This document shows, piece by piece, positions 31,564 to 40,969 of a stretch of DNA of 64,000 nucleotides. Where the stretch lies: contig NZ_BOQP01000029.1 in the NCBI RefSeq assembly GCF_018332715.1, positions 62,001-126,000 of the forward strand, given 5' to 3'. Positions within the stretch are counted from its first letter, which is position 1. Every line of letters begins with the position of its first letter. This DNA is from Winogradskya consettensis (GTDB lineage: Bacteria > Actinomycetota > Actinomycetes > Mycobacteriales > Micromonosporaceae). A program made the position numbers and the translations under genes. The notes beneath the pieces are model-generated. The model was not told where the DNA came from and did not search any database. It saw nothing but the letters and a program-made list of their open reading frames with translations.

Positions 31564-34500
31564 TCAGCGCATCCGGACCAGGGCTCCGCGGAGGCGGTCC
31601 TGGGTGCGGCGGCGGTTTTCGTTGGTGGCGCCCAGGAAGAGGAGGATGACGCCGACCGGGACCAGGACCAGCCAGGGGCCGACCAGGGTGGTGGCGAAGT
31701 GGATGGTGGCGATGGCAGTGACAGCGGCGCCGATCACCACCGGGGCCTGCTGCTGGAGGCGGGAGCCGATGATCAGGCAGGCGACGCCGCCTAGCAGGAG
31801 CAGGAGCTCGCGCAGGTCGCCGGCGTCGGTGGCGATGACCAGGCCGGTGGTCGGGACGAAGGCCGCGAGCAGGGCCGGACCGTACGCCGACCAGCTGCTG
31901 AGGTCGGGTCGGCGGCGGGCCTCCAGCACACCGACGAGCAGGGCGAGCGCCGCGAACGGGAGGGTGTAGGCCTCGGGGAGGGCCACGTCGGCGAGGGCTA
32001 CGAAGAGCCAGATGCCGATGATCTCGAAGCCGACGGCCAGCCAGAACAGGTTGCGGCGCTGGGCCGGGGAGCGGCCGGGGCGGGTCGCTGCCAGGCCGAG
32101 GACCGCGCCCCAGGCTGCCAGCAGGGCGGCGAGGTGGGCGGGGGAGTCGTAGGCGAGGGCGCCCGCTATCAGGGCGGAGGCGTAGCCGCTCCACTCGACC
32201 GTGGCTGCTTCGAGGCGGTATTCGGGCAGGCCGAGGCGGGGCAGCGTGGACTCGAGGATCAGCAGGGCCGCGCCGACGGCGAGGACGCCGAAGGCCGCCC
32301 ACTCGGGGCGCACACCGGCGACGAGGGCGACGGTGAGCACGAAGAACTGGCCCATCACCGCGGTGAAGATCCAGCCCAGGATGCGGGCCTGGCGGCTGCG
32401 CCCGGCGATCGCGCCGACGAGCCCGACGCCGACCGCGGCACCGAGGGTGAACAGGGTCAGCTGTTCGGTGGCGAGGCTGCCGGCGAGCCCGGCGCCGCCC
32501 GCGAGCAGGCCGATGACGAAGACGATGTTGCGGGTCGTCCGGAGCATCGCGGCGTGGGTGGCGACCGGGGGCGGGGTCAGTGCCAGGCCCAGCATGGAGA
32601 TGGTGAACACGACCAGGGCCGCCGAGGTCGCCGCCGGCCAGGCCGCGTGCAGGGCGACGGGCGCGATCAGCAGCGTGATGGCGAGCCCCGGCAGGATCAC
32701 CGGCACGGCTTCGGCCGGCCGGGCGCCGAAGCCCAGCGCGGCGAGCGCGGCGGCCACCGTCAGGAGCACGGCGGCGAGCACGCTGGTGCCGTCGACGCTG
32801 CCGGACGCCGGGTTGGTGAGCGCGTCGACGGGGCCGTCCCACACCGCGTTGAGCTGCTGGAACGGGTCGAAGAGGGCGGCGCGCAGCGCGGGTGCGATGG
32901 AGAGCAGGGCGAGCAGCGTCGGCAGGGCGGCCACCCAGACCGCGCCGGTGGCAGGGTCGACCATCCAGCGTTCGCGCAGGCCGCTCGGCCGGATCGTGGA
33001 CCAGCGGGAGCGGCCGTAACGGGTGGTGAAGCCGGGCGCGGAGCGGGGTGCGGCGACGGTGATCCCCGGTGCGCGGACGGAGCCGCGCAGGAGCTCCGCG
33101 ATCACGCCGATCAGGGCGGCTGCCGCGGCGTACAGGGCGGTCGGGTAGTCACTGGGGATCGAGGCGATGGCGGTGACCGTGGCACCGCCGACCAGGCCGG
33201 CCGTGGCCCAGGGGAGGTATTGCGGCACCCAGGTGGCGACGAGCGCGAGCAGGGCCAGCATGAGGCTGGACCCGGCGACCGCGGCGATGAGCACGACCTG
33301 CGCGGTCTGGCCCTGGTTCGCCGCCGCGGCGGCCAGCACCCCGGGCGCGGCGAGCAGCGCACCCATCGTGGCCGCGCCGCCGATCTGGGCGCGGTGCCGG
33401 GGCATGCCGGTGTCGTCGAGGGAGATCGCCACACCGTCCTCGGTGCGGGCCCGCTCGATCCACTCCTCGCGGCGTTCCGGGGTCAGGTCGGCGCGGGACA
33501 GCCAGGCGACCAGCGCGCCGGTGAGGACGATGAAGCCCAGCGCCAGCGCCGTCGACCAGGGCCGCACGAGACCCGCGCCGGCCGCGTGCAGGGAGACCAC
33601 AGCGGCGACCCCGGCCCGGGACAGGGCGGCGACCGGGTCCGTGGCGGCGATGGCGCCCATCCCGAACGCGAGCGCGACCGCGCCACCGATGAGCAGCGGC
33701 GACCACCAGGGCAGGCCGAACGCGGCGGGTGCGCCGATCGTGGCGAGGGCGGCCGCGCCGCCGCTGATGTAGTGCTTCCACGGTCGGGGCAGGGCGAGTG
33801 CCGCCGCGATGGCGACGATGATCAGGGCGATCGGGGCCTGCCACGCGTTGCCGGCGACGTTGCCGGGGATGTTGCTGACGTCGGACGCCCAGATCGGGCC
33901 GGGGGCGGAGATGATCCGCAGGCCGAGACCGAGCGCCTGCCACGCGGCGATGGCGGTGACGACCAGACCGGCCAGGGCGAGGCCCCAGACCGGGCCGCGA
34001 CGCCAGTCCTCGGGCAGCGCCCGCACCCCGAACCCGACGATGAGCACGACCACCGCGGCCACGGCCAGCGGGGCCGTGGGGAAGGCGAGCGCGGCGATCC
34101 GGGCCAGCGCCCCGCAGATGGCGACGGTGGCCGCGGCGGCTGCGATGTCCGGGCCGTCGAGCATGCGGTCGGCGCGGCGTCCGTTGTCGAGTGACTTGGC
34201 GAAGAAGAGCAGCAGTGCGGCGGCCAGCAGCAGCGCACCGACCCAGATGTCCGGCGCGGTCGAGCCCGGGGCGAACAGCGCGGCGGAGGCCATGGCGAGC
34301 GCGCCCAGGCCGGCGCCCGCGGTCATCGGGACGCTGACCTCGCGGCGGGCCACCTGGAAGACGGCGGCGTAGGTGAGGGTGCCGGCCACGGCGAGGAAGC
34401 CGAGCGCCAGCGCCGGCACGGTGACCGCTGCCGTCGGCGGGGGACCGCCACCGGGGTCCTTCGTCGCGAGCACGGCCGTCACCACTGCACCGGGGATCGC

Positions 34501-36654
34501 GAGGGCGGCGGCTCCGGAGGCCCAGTCGCCGACGAGCCACGCGTACAGCCGGATCGGGATCTGGCGGGCAGCGACCGCGACCATCACGCCCGCGCCGGCC
34601 AGAGCGGTCAGGACCGCCGCGGTGAGCCACGACGCGCTGAGGGCGGCGCCCGCGCCGAAGAGCCCGACCACACCCGCGACCGCGATGTGCGTGATGGCGA
34701 CCCGGCGGGCCGGCGCGACCAGACCCACCGCACCGATCGCGATCGCGGCGATGACCAGTGGCCACGGCGCGGTGGACCAGGGCAGAGCCAGCGACGACGG
34801 GAGGGACAGCGCGGTCAGCGCGACCCCGATGACCGCGCCTTCCCGCCGGTATTCGGCCGGGAGTGCGAGCGCGGCGGCCAGGGTGAGCAGCAGCGCGCTG
34901 AACGCGAGCATCCATCCGTAGTCACCCGCGGCGGCGGCGATGCGGTCGGCATAGGCGGCGGTGTCGGCGTTCCACACCGGGCGCGCGGCCTGCACCGGGG
35001 CGAAGGCGGCACGCAATGCGTCGACGGCGATGAACAGGCCGATGACGGTGAGCGCGGCGGCGGACGCGAACTGCGGGCCGCGACGCACCTCGTCGGGGAG
35101 CAGGCCCACGATCGCACCGGTGAGCGCGACGGCGGCGGCAGCGGCGGCCATGGTCCAGGCCGGGGTCGCCACGTCGGCGATCCGGGCGCAGACGAGGATG
35201 ATCGCCAGGGTCACTACGGCGCCCGCGATGTTGCTGGCCAGGACGTGGTCGACCATGCGGGCGGCCGCGGCGGCGGTCACCGCGGCGAGGATCAGGATCA
35301 CGCCGGAGCGCAGCGCGTCGGGCACGGTGTCGGCGCCGAGCAGGCCACCGGTGCCGTAGAGCAGGGCGGCGGCCGCGGCGACCAGGAGCAGGACATAGGT
35401 GACCTGCCGCAGGAAGCCCGCCGTCGGTGGCGAGGCGGGCGCGGCGAGCGGCACCGATCCGGCCGCGGGCGCCCCGGCCGGGCGCGGGCCGGGGAAGATG
35501 CGGGTGGGCAGCCAGCGCGGCCGCCGCCGGCCACTCATCCCGTTGATGATCAGGTCGGGCTCTTCGGGCTGGGTCTCCGGGCGTGCCGGCGTGTCGAACA
35601 GCGCGTCGTCGAAGTCCTGCTCGCCGAGGGCGCGGGCGTCGGCCTCAGCCGCCCGGTCCGCCGCCGCCGGCCGCCCGACCGGCCAGCGCGGCAGCAGCCG
35701 GCCCTGCCGGATGACGGTCGTGAGCAGGAAAAGATCGATGACCGCGGTCACGGTGAGCGCGCCGGCCCAGCCTGCGGGGCTTTCAATGATCGGGTACGCG
35801 AGGAGCGGCGCAACCGGCTGCACGGCCACAACGGTTGCGTAGCGCGGCACGGCGAGTTTCGTCGCACCCGCGTACACAAAGCTGGCTGCCGCCGTGATGA
35901 GCAGGGTGACCCCTAGGAAGACCGGCCCGGGCACCGCGTCGCCGCCGAAGATCGCGTTGCCGTGCAACGCGAACAGCGTCATCGGGAGCAGGACCAGGCC
36001 GACCGCGGCCAGGGTCTCGCCGGTGGAGGTCAGTCCGCGCCGGGCGATGGCCGGGGCGGCGACGAGGGCGACGGCGGTGAACAGCGCGAGGATCAGCGCC
36101 CGGCCGACGGCGTTGGTGGCGGCACCGGCGAAGACCACCGCGGCGACGCCCAGGACCAGCGCGCTGACCCCGAGCAGGATGTTCTGCACCCACTGCGACG
36201 ACGTCTCCGGTGCGTGCCCCGGGAGCGGCTCGGGCTGCAGGGGAGCGACCCTGGGCGGCCTCGTCCGGCGGGGCGGCGCACCCGGCGGCGGGGGAGGGGG
36301 CGGGGCTGTCTGCGACCTCGCCTGCGGCGGGGGCGGCGGCTCCTCGGTGGGCGGCGGGTCGTCGACCAGCACGGTGGCGCCGTCGGTCATGACCCCGGGC
36401 TTGCCGGCGGGCGGAGGCGGACCCTCGGTCTCCGCCACCCGGCGGCGCGAGCGACGGGTCGAGGTGGCCCGCTTCTTCTGCTGGTTGGCGTGGGCAAGGA
36501 TGTCGCGCTGGAACTGGGCAGCCTGGATTTTGCTCGCGATGTTGGAGCGTTCCTTGGCCGCCGCCATGTCCTGGATCTTCAGCTCCGCGATGGACGCCTC
36601 GATCCGGCCCAGCTCCTCGTCGTAGCCTTCGTCCGGCTTCTGCGCCTGAGCCAC
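31564..36654 (-). CDS. giant polytopic membrane protein, SCO7613 C-terminal-domain type
   Basis: A 1696-aa protein. Residues ~10-60 form a coiled coil, ~75-150 a Pro-rich linker with P-P-P-P runs, and from ~155 to the end there are probably 40 or more hydrophobic helices of Ala/Val/Leu composition, interrupted by a polar loop near 355-400. Such proteins are annotated in actinomycetes as SCO7613 C-terminal-domain membrane proteins; function unknown. The start codon is preceded by a GAGGGGAG site. The long + strand frames across it are shadows. Confidence 0.85.
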   Translation of the reverse strand: MAQAQKPDEGYDEELGRIEASIAELKIQDMAAAKERSNIASKIQAAQFQRDILAHANQQKKRATSTRRSRRRVAETEGPPPPAGKPGVMTDGATVLVDDPPPTEEPPPPPQARSQTAPPPPPPPGAPPRRTRPPRVAPLQPEPLPGHAPETSSQWVQNILLGVSALVLGVAAVVFAGAATNAVGRALILALFTAVALVAAPAIARRGLTSTGETLAAVGLVLLPMTLFALHGNAIFGGDAVPGPVFLGVTLLITAAASFVYAGATKLAVPRYATVVAVQPVAPLLAYPIIESPAGWAGALTVTAVIDLFLLTTVIRQGRLLPRWPVGRPAAADRAAEADARALGEQDFDDALFDTPARPETQPEEPDLIINGMSGRRRPRWLPTRIFPGPRPAGAPAAGSVPLAAPASPPTAGFLRQVTYVLLLVAAAAALLYGTGGLLGADTVPDALRSGVILILAAVTAAAAARMVDHVLASNIAGAVVTLAIILVCARIADVATPAWTMAAAAAAVALTGAIVGLLPDEVRRGPQFASAAALTVIGLFIAVDALRAAFAPVQAARPVWNADTAAYADRIAAAAGDYGWMLAFSALLLTLAAALALPAEYRREGAVIGVALTALSLPSSLALPWSTAPWPLVIAAIAIGAVGLVAPARRVAITHIAVAGVVGLFGAGAALSASWLTAAVLTALAGAGVMVAVAARQIPIRLYAWLVGDWASGAAALAIPGAVVTAVLATKDPGGGPPPTAAVTVPALALGFLAVAGTLTYAAVFQVARREVSVPMTAGAGLGALAMASAALFAPGSTAPDIWVGALLLAAALLLFFAKSLDNGRRADRMLDGPDIAAAAATVAICGALARIAALAFPTAPLAVAAVVVLIVGFGVRALPEDWRRGPVWGLALAGLVVTAIAAWQALGLGLRIISAPGPIWASDVSNIPGNVAGNAWQAPIALIIVAIAAALALPRPWKHYISGGAAALATIGAPAAFGLPWWSPLLIGGAVALAFGMGAIAATDPVAALSRAGVAAVVSLHAAGAGLVRPWSTALALGFIVLTGALVAWLSRADLTPERREEWIERARTEDGVAISLDDTGMPRHRAQIGGAATMGALLAAPGVLAAAAANQGQTAQVVLIAAVAGSSLMLALLALVATWVPQYLPWATAGLVGGATVTAIASIPSDYPTALYAAAAALIGVIAELLRGSVRAPGITVAAPRSAPGFTTRYGRSRWSTIRPSGLRERWMVDPATGAVWVAALPTLLALLSIAPALRAALFDPFQQLNAVWDGPVDALTNPASGSVDGTSVLAAVLLTVAAALAALGFGARPAEAVPVILPGLAITLLIAPVALHAAWPAATSAALVVFTISMLGLALTPPPVATHAAMLRTTRNIVFVIGLLAGGAGLAGSLATEQLTLFTLGAAVGVGLVGAIAGRSRQARILGWIFTAVMGQFFVLTVALVAGVRPEWAAFGVLAVGAALLILESTLPRLGLPEYRLEAATVEWSGYASALIAGALAYDSPAHLAALLAAWGAVLGLAATRPGRSPAQRRNLFWLAVGFEIIGIWLFVALADVALPEAYTLPFAALALLVGVLEARRRPDLSSWSAYGPALLAAFVPTTGLVIATDAGDLRELLLLLGGVACLIIGSRLQQQAPVVIGAAVTAIATIHFATTLVGPWLVLVPVGVILLFLGATNENRRRTQDRLRGALVRMR

Positions 36655-36730
36655 GGCACTCCCCTCGCCCCGAGATGCCCTTCCGACATCTCATTAGAAC
36701 AGTCTCCACAGGGGGGAGATCAATGGAAAC

Positions 36731-36757
36731 GGCCGCGAACCCGACAGGTTCGCGGCC
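36731..36757 (-). terminator. stem-loop after ugd
   Basis: A perfect 11-bp stem (36731-36741 / 36747-36757), loop CGACA, 22 bp beyond the ugd stop on the - strand. Confidence 0.75.
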
Positions 36758-36779
36758 GGGGCCGGAAAACGGTCAGTCT

Positions 36780-38219
36780 CTAGAGGGCTGGCGCGGGCCG
36801 GCCCATTCCGCGATACTCCCAGCCCGCACGCGCCCACAGGACCGCGTCCAGGCAGTTCTTGCCGTCGATGACCCGCTTGGCTCCGGCGAGGGCGCCGAGG
36901 GCGTTCGGGTCCGCATTGCGGAATTCCGCCCACTCTGTGAGTACGCACACCAGCTCGGCGCCGGCGACCGCGTCGTTCATCGAGCTCTCGTACGCGAGCC
37001 CGGGCTGGACCGCGCGCGCGTTCTCCATGCCCTGGGGGTCGTAGACGCGTACGTCGGCACCGGCCTTGGCGAGGCTGGCGGCGACGGCGAGGGCGGGCGC
37101 GTCGCGTACATCATCGGAATTGGGCTTGAAGGCCGCACCCAGCACCGCGATCCGGGTCCCGGAAAGATCGGGTCCGGCCGGCCCGGCAGGGCGGTCGAGC
37201 AGCTCGGCCGCGAGGTGGATCACCCGGCTGCGGCGGCGCAGGTTGATCAGGTCGACCTCGTGCAGGAACCGCAGCGCCTCGCCCGCGCCCAGCTCCTGGG
37301 CCCGCGCCTGGAACGCCCGGATGTCCTTCGGCAGGCAGCCGCCCCCGAAACCGACCCCGGCCTGCAGGAACCTATTGCCGATCCGCGGGTCGTAGCCGAT
37401 CGCCTTGGCGAGCTGGGTGACGTCACCGCCGGCGACCTCGCAGACCTCGGCCATCGCGTTGATGAAGCTGATCTTCGTGGCCAGGAACGCGTTCGCCGCG
37501 ACCTTGACCAGCTCGGCGGTCGCGAAGTCCGTCACCACCAGCGGGACCTCGCGCTCCTCGCTCGCGGCCAGGTCGAAGACGCCCTTGTGCGCCGCGTAGA
37601 GCATGCCGTTGGCCCAGTCGCTCTTGACGCCGACGACGATCCTGTTGGGCCGCAGCACGTCCTCGACTGCGAAGCCCTCCTGCAGGAATTCCGGTGACCA
37701 CGCGACCTCGATGCCGAGCTCAGCAGGCACGTGCTTCGCAACGAGCTGCTCCACCCATTCGGCCGTTCCGACCGGGACCGTCGACTTCCCGACAATCAGG
37801 GCGCGTCGCTTCAGGTGGCGGGCAAGATTGGTGACAGAGGCTTCCACGTACGCGAGGTCGGCGCCCATGCCGTCCCCACGCTGCGGGGTCCCGACGCAGA
37901 TGAAGTGCACGTCCGCGTGCTCAGCGACCTCTTCGTAGGAGGTGGTGAAGCGCAGCCGCCCCGACGCCAGGTTGGCCTGCAGCAGCGTGTCGAGCCCGGG
38001 CTCGTGGAACGGCACCTGTCCCGCGGACAGCTTCCCGATCTTCGCGGCGTCGATGTCGAAGCCGAGCACCTCATACCCGAGTTCCGCGAAACAGATCGCA
38101 TACGTGGCGCCGAGGTATCCGGTTCCCAGGAACGCGAGCCGAGGTCGCGCGGCGCCGGATGGCACCTCGATCTCGGAGAACACGGGCACTGACGGCGTCG
38201 TCGGGTACGGGATGGTCAC
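36780..38219 (-). CDS. ugd: UDP-glucose 6-dehydrogenase
   Basis: A 479-aa NAD-dependent enzyme oxidising UDP-glucose to UDP-glucuronate for cell-envelope sugars. N-terminal Rossmann loop FLGTGYLGATYA, GTPQRGDG, and the catalytic cysteine (~295) in G-F-G-G-G-C-L-P-K-D. The C-terminal NAD/UDP domain has G-A-A-F-K-P-N-S-D-D-V-R-D. The frame extends to GTG 38246, but GTG 38219 has GGAG 8 nt upstream. A GDP-mannose dehydrogenase is the alternative; the motifs favour Ugd. Confidence 0.92.
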   Translation of the reverse strand: MTIPYPTTPSVPVFSEIEVPSGAARPRLAFLGTGYLGATYAICFAELGYEVLGFDIDAAKIGKLSAGQVPFHEPGLDTLLQANLASGRLRFTTSYEEVAEHADVHFICVGTPQRGDGMGADLAYVEASVTNLARHLKRRALIVGKSTVPVGTAEWVEQLVAKHVPAELGIEVAWSPEFLQEGFAVEDVLRPNRIVVGVKSDWANGMLYAAHKGVFDLAASEEREVPLVVTDFATAELVKVAANAFLATKISFINAMAEVCEVAGGDVTQLAKAIGYDPRIGNRFLQAGVGFGGGCLPKDIRAFQARAQELGAGEALRFLHEVDLINLRRRSRVIHLAAELLDRPAGPAGPDLSGTRIAVLGAAFKPNSDDVRDAPALAVAASLAKAGADVRVYDPQGMENARAVQPGLAYESSMNDAVAGAELVCVLTEWAEFRNADPNALGALAGAKRVIDGKNCLDAVLWARAGWEYRGMGRPAPAL

Positions 38220-38370
38220 GCTGTCAACTCCAGTCAGCCGGGGCACTCACCATCGCACGGCGTCGACCCTGCTTTTCGATCGCCGTCCGCGCCGAAGGAT
38301 AGTGCGAGTACCCTACGCGTCGGTAACATAGCCAGCGTTAAGGTGCGCCGCGTCATGGGAAGGGCGAGTC

Positions 38371-39522
38371 ATGTCTGATTTCGACGTGTATCAGCTGCCG
38401 GAGGATCACGAGACCATCCGAGCCGCGGTCCGTGAGGTCTGCGACGCCCGCGTGGCGCCCAACGCGGCAGAAGCGGACGAGAACGCAGAATTCCCCAAGG
38501 CCTCGTACGACGCCCTGCGCGCCTCCGACTTCCACGCCCCGCACATCCCGGCCGAATACGGCGGAGCCGGCGCGGACGCCCTCGCCACCGCGATCGTTAT
38601 CGAGGAAGTTGCCCGCGCCTGCGCCAGCTCCTCCCTGATCCCGGCCGTCAACAAGCTCGGCACGATGCCGCTGATCCTGGCCGGCTCCGAATCGCTGAAG
38701 CAGCGCTACCTCACTCCGGTCGCGGCCGGCGAGGCGATGTTCTCCTACTGCCTCTCCGAGCCCGAAGCCGGCAGCGACGCCGCCTCGATGACCACCCGCG
38801 CGGTCCGCGACGGCGACTTCTGGGTCCTCAACGGCGTCAAGCGCTGGATCACCAACGCGGGCGTCTCGGAGTACTACACCGTCTTCGCCGTCACCGACCC
38901 GACCGCCCGGTCGCGCGGCATCACGGCCTTCGTCGTCGAGAAATCGGACGAGGGCGTGACCTTCGGCGCCCCCGAGAAGAAACTGGGCATCAAGGGCAGC
39001 CCCACCTGCGAGGTCTACTTCGACAACGTACGCATCCCCGCCGACCGCATGATCGGCGACGAAGGCACGGGCTTCGCGACGGCCATGAAGACGCTCGACC
39101 ATACCCGCGTCACCATCGCCGCCCAGGCCATCGGCATCGCCCAGGGCGCCCTCGACTTCGCCAAGGGCTACATCCAGGAACGCAAACAGTTCGGCAAGGC
39201 CATCGCCGACTTCCAGGGCATCCAGTTCATGCTCGCCGACATGGGCATGAAGCTCGAAGCCGCCCGCCAGCTCACCTACGTCGCCGCCGGCAAGAGCGAA
39301 CGAGGCGACGCCGACCTCACCTACTTCGGCGCCGCAGCAAAATGCTTCGCCTCCGACGCCGCGATGGAAATCACCACCGACGCGGTCCAGCTGCTGGGCG
39401 GCTACGGCTACACCCGCGACTACCCGGTCGAACGCATGATGCGAGACGCCAAAATCACCCAGATCTACGAGGGAACCAATCAGGTCCAGCGCATTGTGAT
39501 GGCACGGCAGCTCCTCAAATAG
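38371..39522 (+). CDS. acyl-CoA dehydrogenase (FadE25-like)
   Basis: A 383-aa FAD enzyme of beta-oxidation or branched-chain catabolism. Signatures: Y-C-L-S-E-P-E-A-G-S-D-A, W-I-T-N-A-G, R-K-Q-F-G-K and L-L-G-G-Y-G-Y; the catalytic glutamate is in QIYEGTNQVQR (~367). Its position after purK-purE matches M. tuberculosis fadE25. Chain-length preference cannot be read. Site GGGAAGGGCGAG precedes the ATG. Confidence 0.93.
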   Translation: MSDFDVYQLPEDHETIRAAVREVCDARVAPNAAEADENAEFPKASYDALRASDFHAPHIPAEYGGAGADALATAIVIEEVARACASSSLIPAVNKLGTMPLILAGSESLKQRYLTPVAAGEAMFSYCLSEPEAGSDAASMTTRAVRDGDFWVLNGVKRWITNAGVSEYYTVFAVTDPTARSRGITAFVVEKSDEGVTFGAPEKKLGIKGSPTCEVYFDNVRIPADRMIGDEGTGFATAMKTLDHTRVTIAAQAIGIAQGALDFAKGYIQERKQFGKAIADFQGIQFMLADMGMKLEAARQLTYVAAGKSERGDADLTYFGAAAKCFASDAAMEITTDAVQLLGGYGYTRDYPVERMMRDAKITQIYEGTNQVQRIVMARQLLK

Positions 39523-39546
39523 CCTGCGGCCCGCGTTTCCGCAGGC
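39522..39546 (+). terminator. stem-loop after the acyl-CoA dehydrogenase gene
   Basis: GCCTGCGG (39522-39529) pairs with CCGCAGGC (39539-39546), loop 9 nt, directly at the stop codon. It marks the end of the core block and the edge of the accessory island. Confidence 0.65.
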
Positions 39547-39701
39547 CAGAGGCATCATAGCCTGCGTCAGTAAGCAGTGTCATGATCCGTCGGGTGCCGG
39601 TGCGGCGGCACCCGACGGCACGGCACGGCGCACCGTATGTGACGCCTTGTGTGACGGCTCTTGTGACACGGCGGCCTGGCTCGATGGATCGCCTTTCAGC
39701 T

Positions 39702-40484
39702 TCAACTCGGAAGCGCTGGCAGAGTGGTCGTCGGGAACCGGCGAGCGAATGCCGCCTGGCCGCCACGCCGAGTTGGGTGGTGCCAGTCGAGGTTGTCCCA
39801 CGCGTTCACGATCTCCATCAGCTCGTACACGCACAAGAGATCCGGCGGGATGTGCTGCCCGCACGTGCAGGTGTGCTCAATGAGGTGCGACAAGAGTACG
39901 AAGACGTTGGAAGTGCTGAGCGAGCAGGCGAACTGATAGTTCACCGCATCGACCAAGTGCCCGACGATTTCTTCGATCGACGCGTCGAACTGATCCCAGC
40001 CCTGCCAGGGTGCCGACGGGCGAACGGGATCGAAGTCGCGGTCGTCGGCGTTGCACCTCGTCGCGGGCTCCAACTCGGCATCCGCATGGAATGCAGCATC
40101 GCAGAGAGTCTCGACTTCCCCCTTGTTCAGCCCCACTGGCTTGCCCGCCGCCCAGCGCAGGTAGACCCGCGCGATGACGTGCTGCATGGTGATGTCGAAC
40201 GAGGCCTGGCTTGTGGTTTGGCACGAGAGGCAGACCCAGCCGGGGTCGCCGTACCGAGCGACCTCACGTGGGAGACGACCGATCACCTCCCCGGACGCGA
40301 TGGGCCTGTCGCATCTAGCGCACACGGAGTTGTAGCGAGCGGCTATCCGCCGGCCCGCCGTAAAGGCGCGAAGCGCTTTGCTCGCACCATTGACCGGATG
40401 GCGCCAGGATTTCTTGGGTGTCTGGGCACCCCCGTCGGCTGCCTCAGTTCGTGGCAGCGAAGGCTCGGCTTCGTCGGTGTTCAT
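39702..40484 (-). CDS. hypothetical zinc-ribbon protein
   Basis: A 260-aa protein of unknown family. A CxxC pair (C-A-R-C-D-R-P-I near residue 55) and a second (V-C-L-S-C ~30 residues later) form a likely treble-clef/zinc ribbon, with another Cys cluster H-T-C-T-C-G-Q-H further on. The frame opens at 40541; ATG 40484 has GAGGAAG upstream. First gene of the accessory island, alone on its transcript. Confidence 0.6.
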   Translation of the reverse strand: MNTDEAEPSLPRTEAADGGAQTPKKSWRHPVNGASKALRAFTAGRRIAARYNSVCARCDRPIASGEVIGRLPREVARYGDPGWVCLSCQTTSQASFDITMQHVIARVYLRWAAGKPVGLNKGEVETLCDAAFHADAELEPATRCNADDRDFDPVRPSAPWQGWDQFDASIEEIVGHLVDAVNYQFACSLSTSNVFVLLSHLIEHTCTCGQHIPPDLLCVYELMEIVNAWDNLDWHHPTRRGGQAAFARRFPTTTLPALPS

Positions 40485-40737
40485 GGCTTCCTCGTCGGGA
40501 ATGTGGTGTTGTGCCGCCGTCACTCGATTCGGCGGGGGCATCGATCCGCTGGCGCGTGCCAGGTCGAGTCGATGCCGTGGTGCTGGACGGAGGAAACGTA
40601 TCGCCGATTCGGTGCACTAAAGTGCATCGACATGCCGATCGTCTGATGAATAGCCCGACCGGGCGACCCCGAGTTTCGGTTCCAGCGCGCTGCTCCGGAG
40701 CCGGCGCCGTGCTGATCGGCTGTGAGGCCGTCCATGA

Positions 40738-40962
40738 TCAGCCGGTTGGCCGCCCGAGCCGAGTACTCCTGGTGGGCAGGAGTGCGTTCGGAGTCCATGT
40801 CACAGTGCTGGGCTTCGACGGATCACCACCTAGCCAGCCAAGGCCGGGAGCGGCTGCGATGAGCGTGCCGGCGTGGCCGATTCGGACATCCTGGGCGCTG
40901 AGAACGCGTGTTGCTGTGAATGAGATGCGAGCGTCCGACTCGTCTTGCTGGCCGGTAGTCAC
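40738..40962 (-). CDS. small hypothetical protein
   Basis: A 74-aa frame starting at GTG 40962, 7 bp after the stop of the next gene upstream. The first 55 residues (DESDARISFTATRVLSAQD, HAGTLIAAAPGLGWLGG) look coding; the last 20 are Arg/Thr-rich. A different frame (ATG 40798 to 40520) reads plausibly from there on, so a frameshift near 40795 is possible. The rest of 40485-40737 shows nothing clear. Confidence 0.4.
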   Translation of the reverse strand: MTTGQQDESDARISFTATRVLSAQDVRIGHAGTLIAAAPGLGWLGGDPSKPSTVTWTPNALLPTRSTRLGRPTG

Positions 40963-40969
40963 GCGGCCG

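Noticed and set aside
32134..34194. 686-codon + strand frame across the giant membrane gene
   Set aside because: Gly/Asp/Arg-rich shadow of a strongly biased membrane-protein gene; no start signal and no domain.
39523..39701. Attachment site at the island edge
   Set aside because: AGCCTGCG occurs twice near the stop of the acyl-CoA dehydrogenase gene, but one copy belongs to the terminator, no integrase is in the window and no matching far end was found.
40520..40798. 92-codon - strand frame starting at 40798
   Set aside because: Its first 40 residues look plausible, but it lacks a ribosome-binding site, overlaps the 40738-40962 frame and degenerates towards the end; mentioned only as a possible frameshifted continuation.
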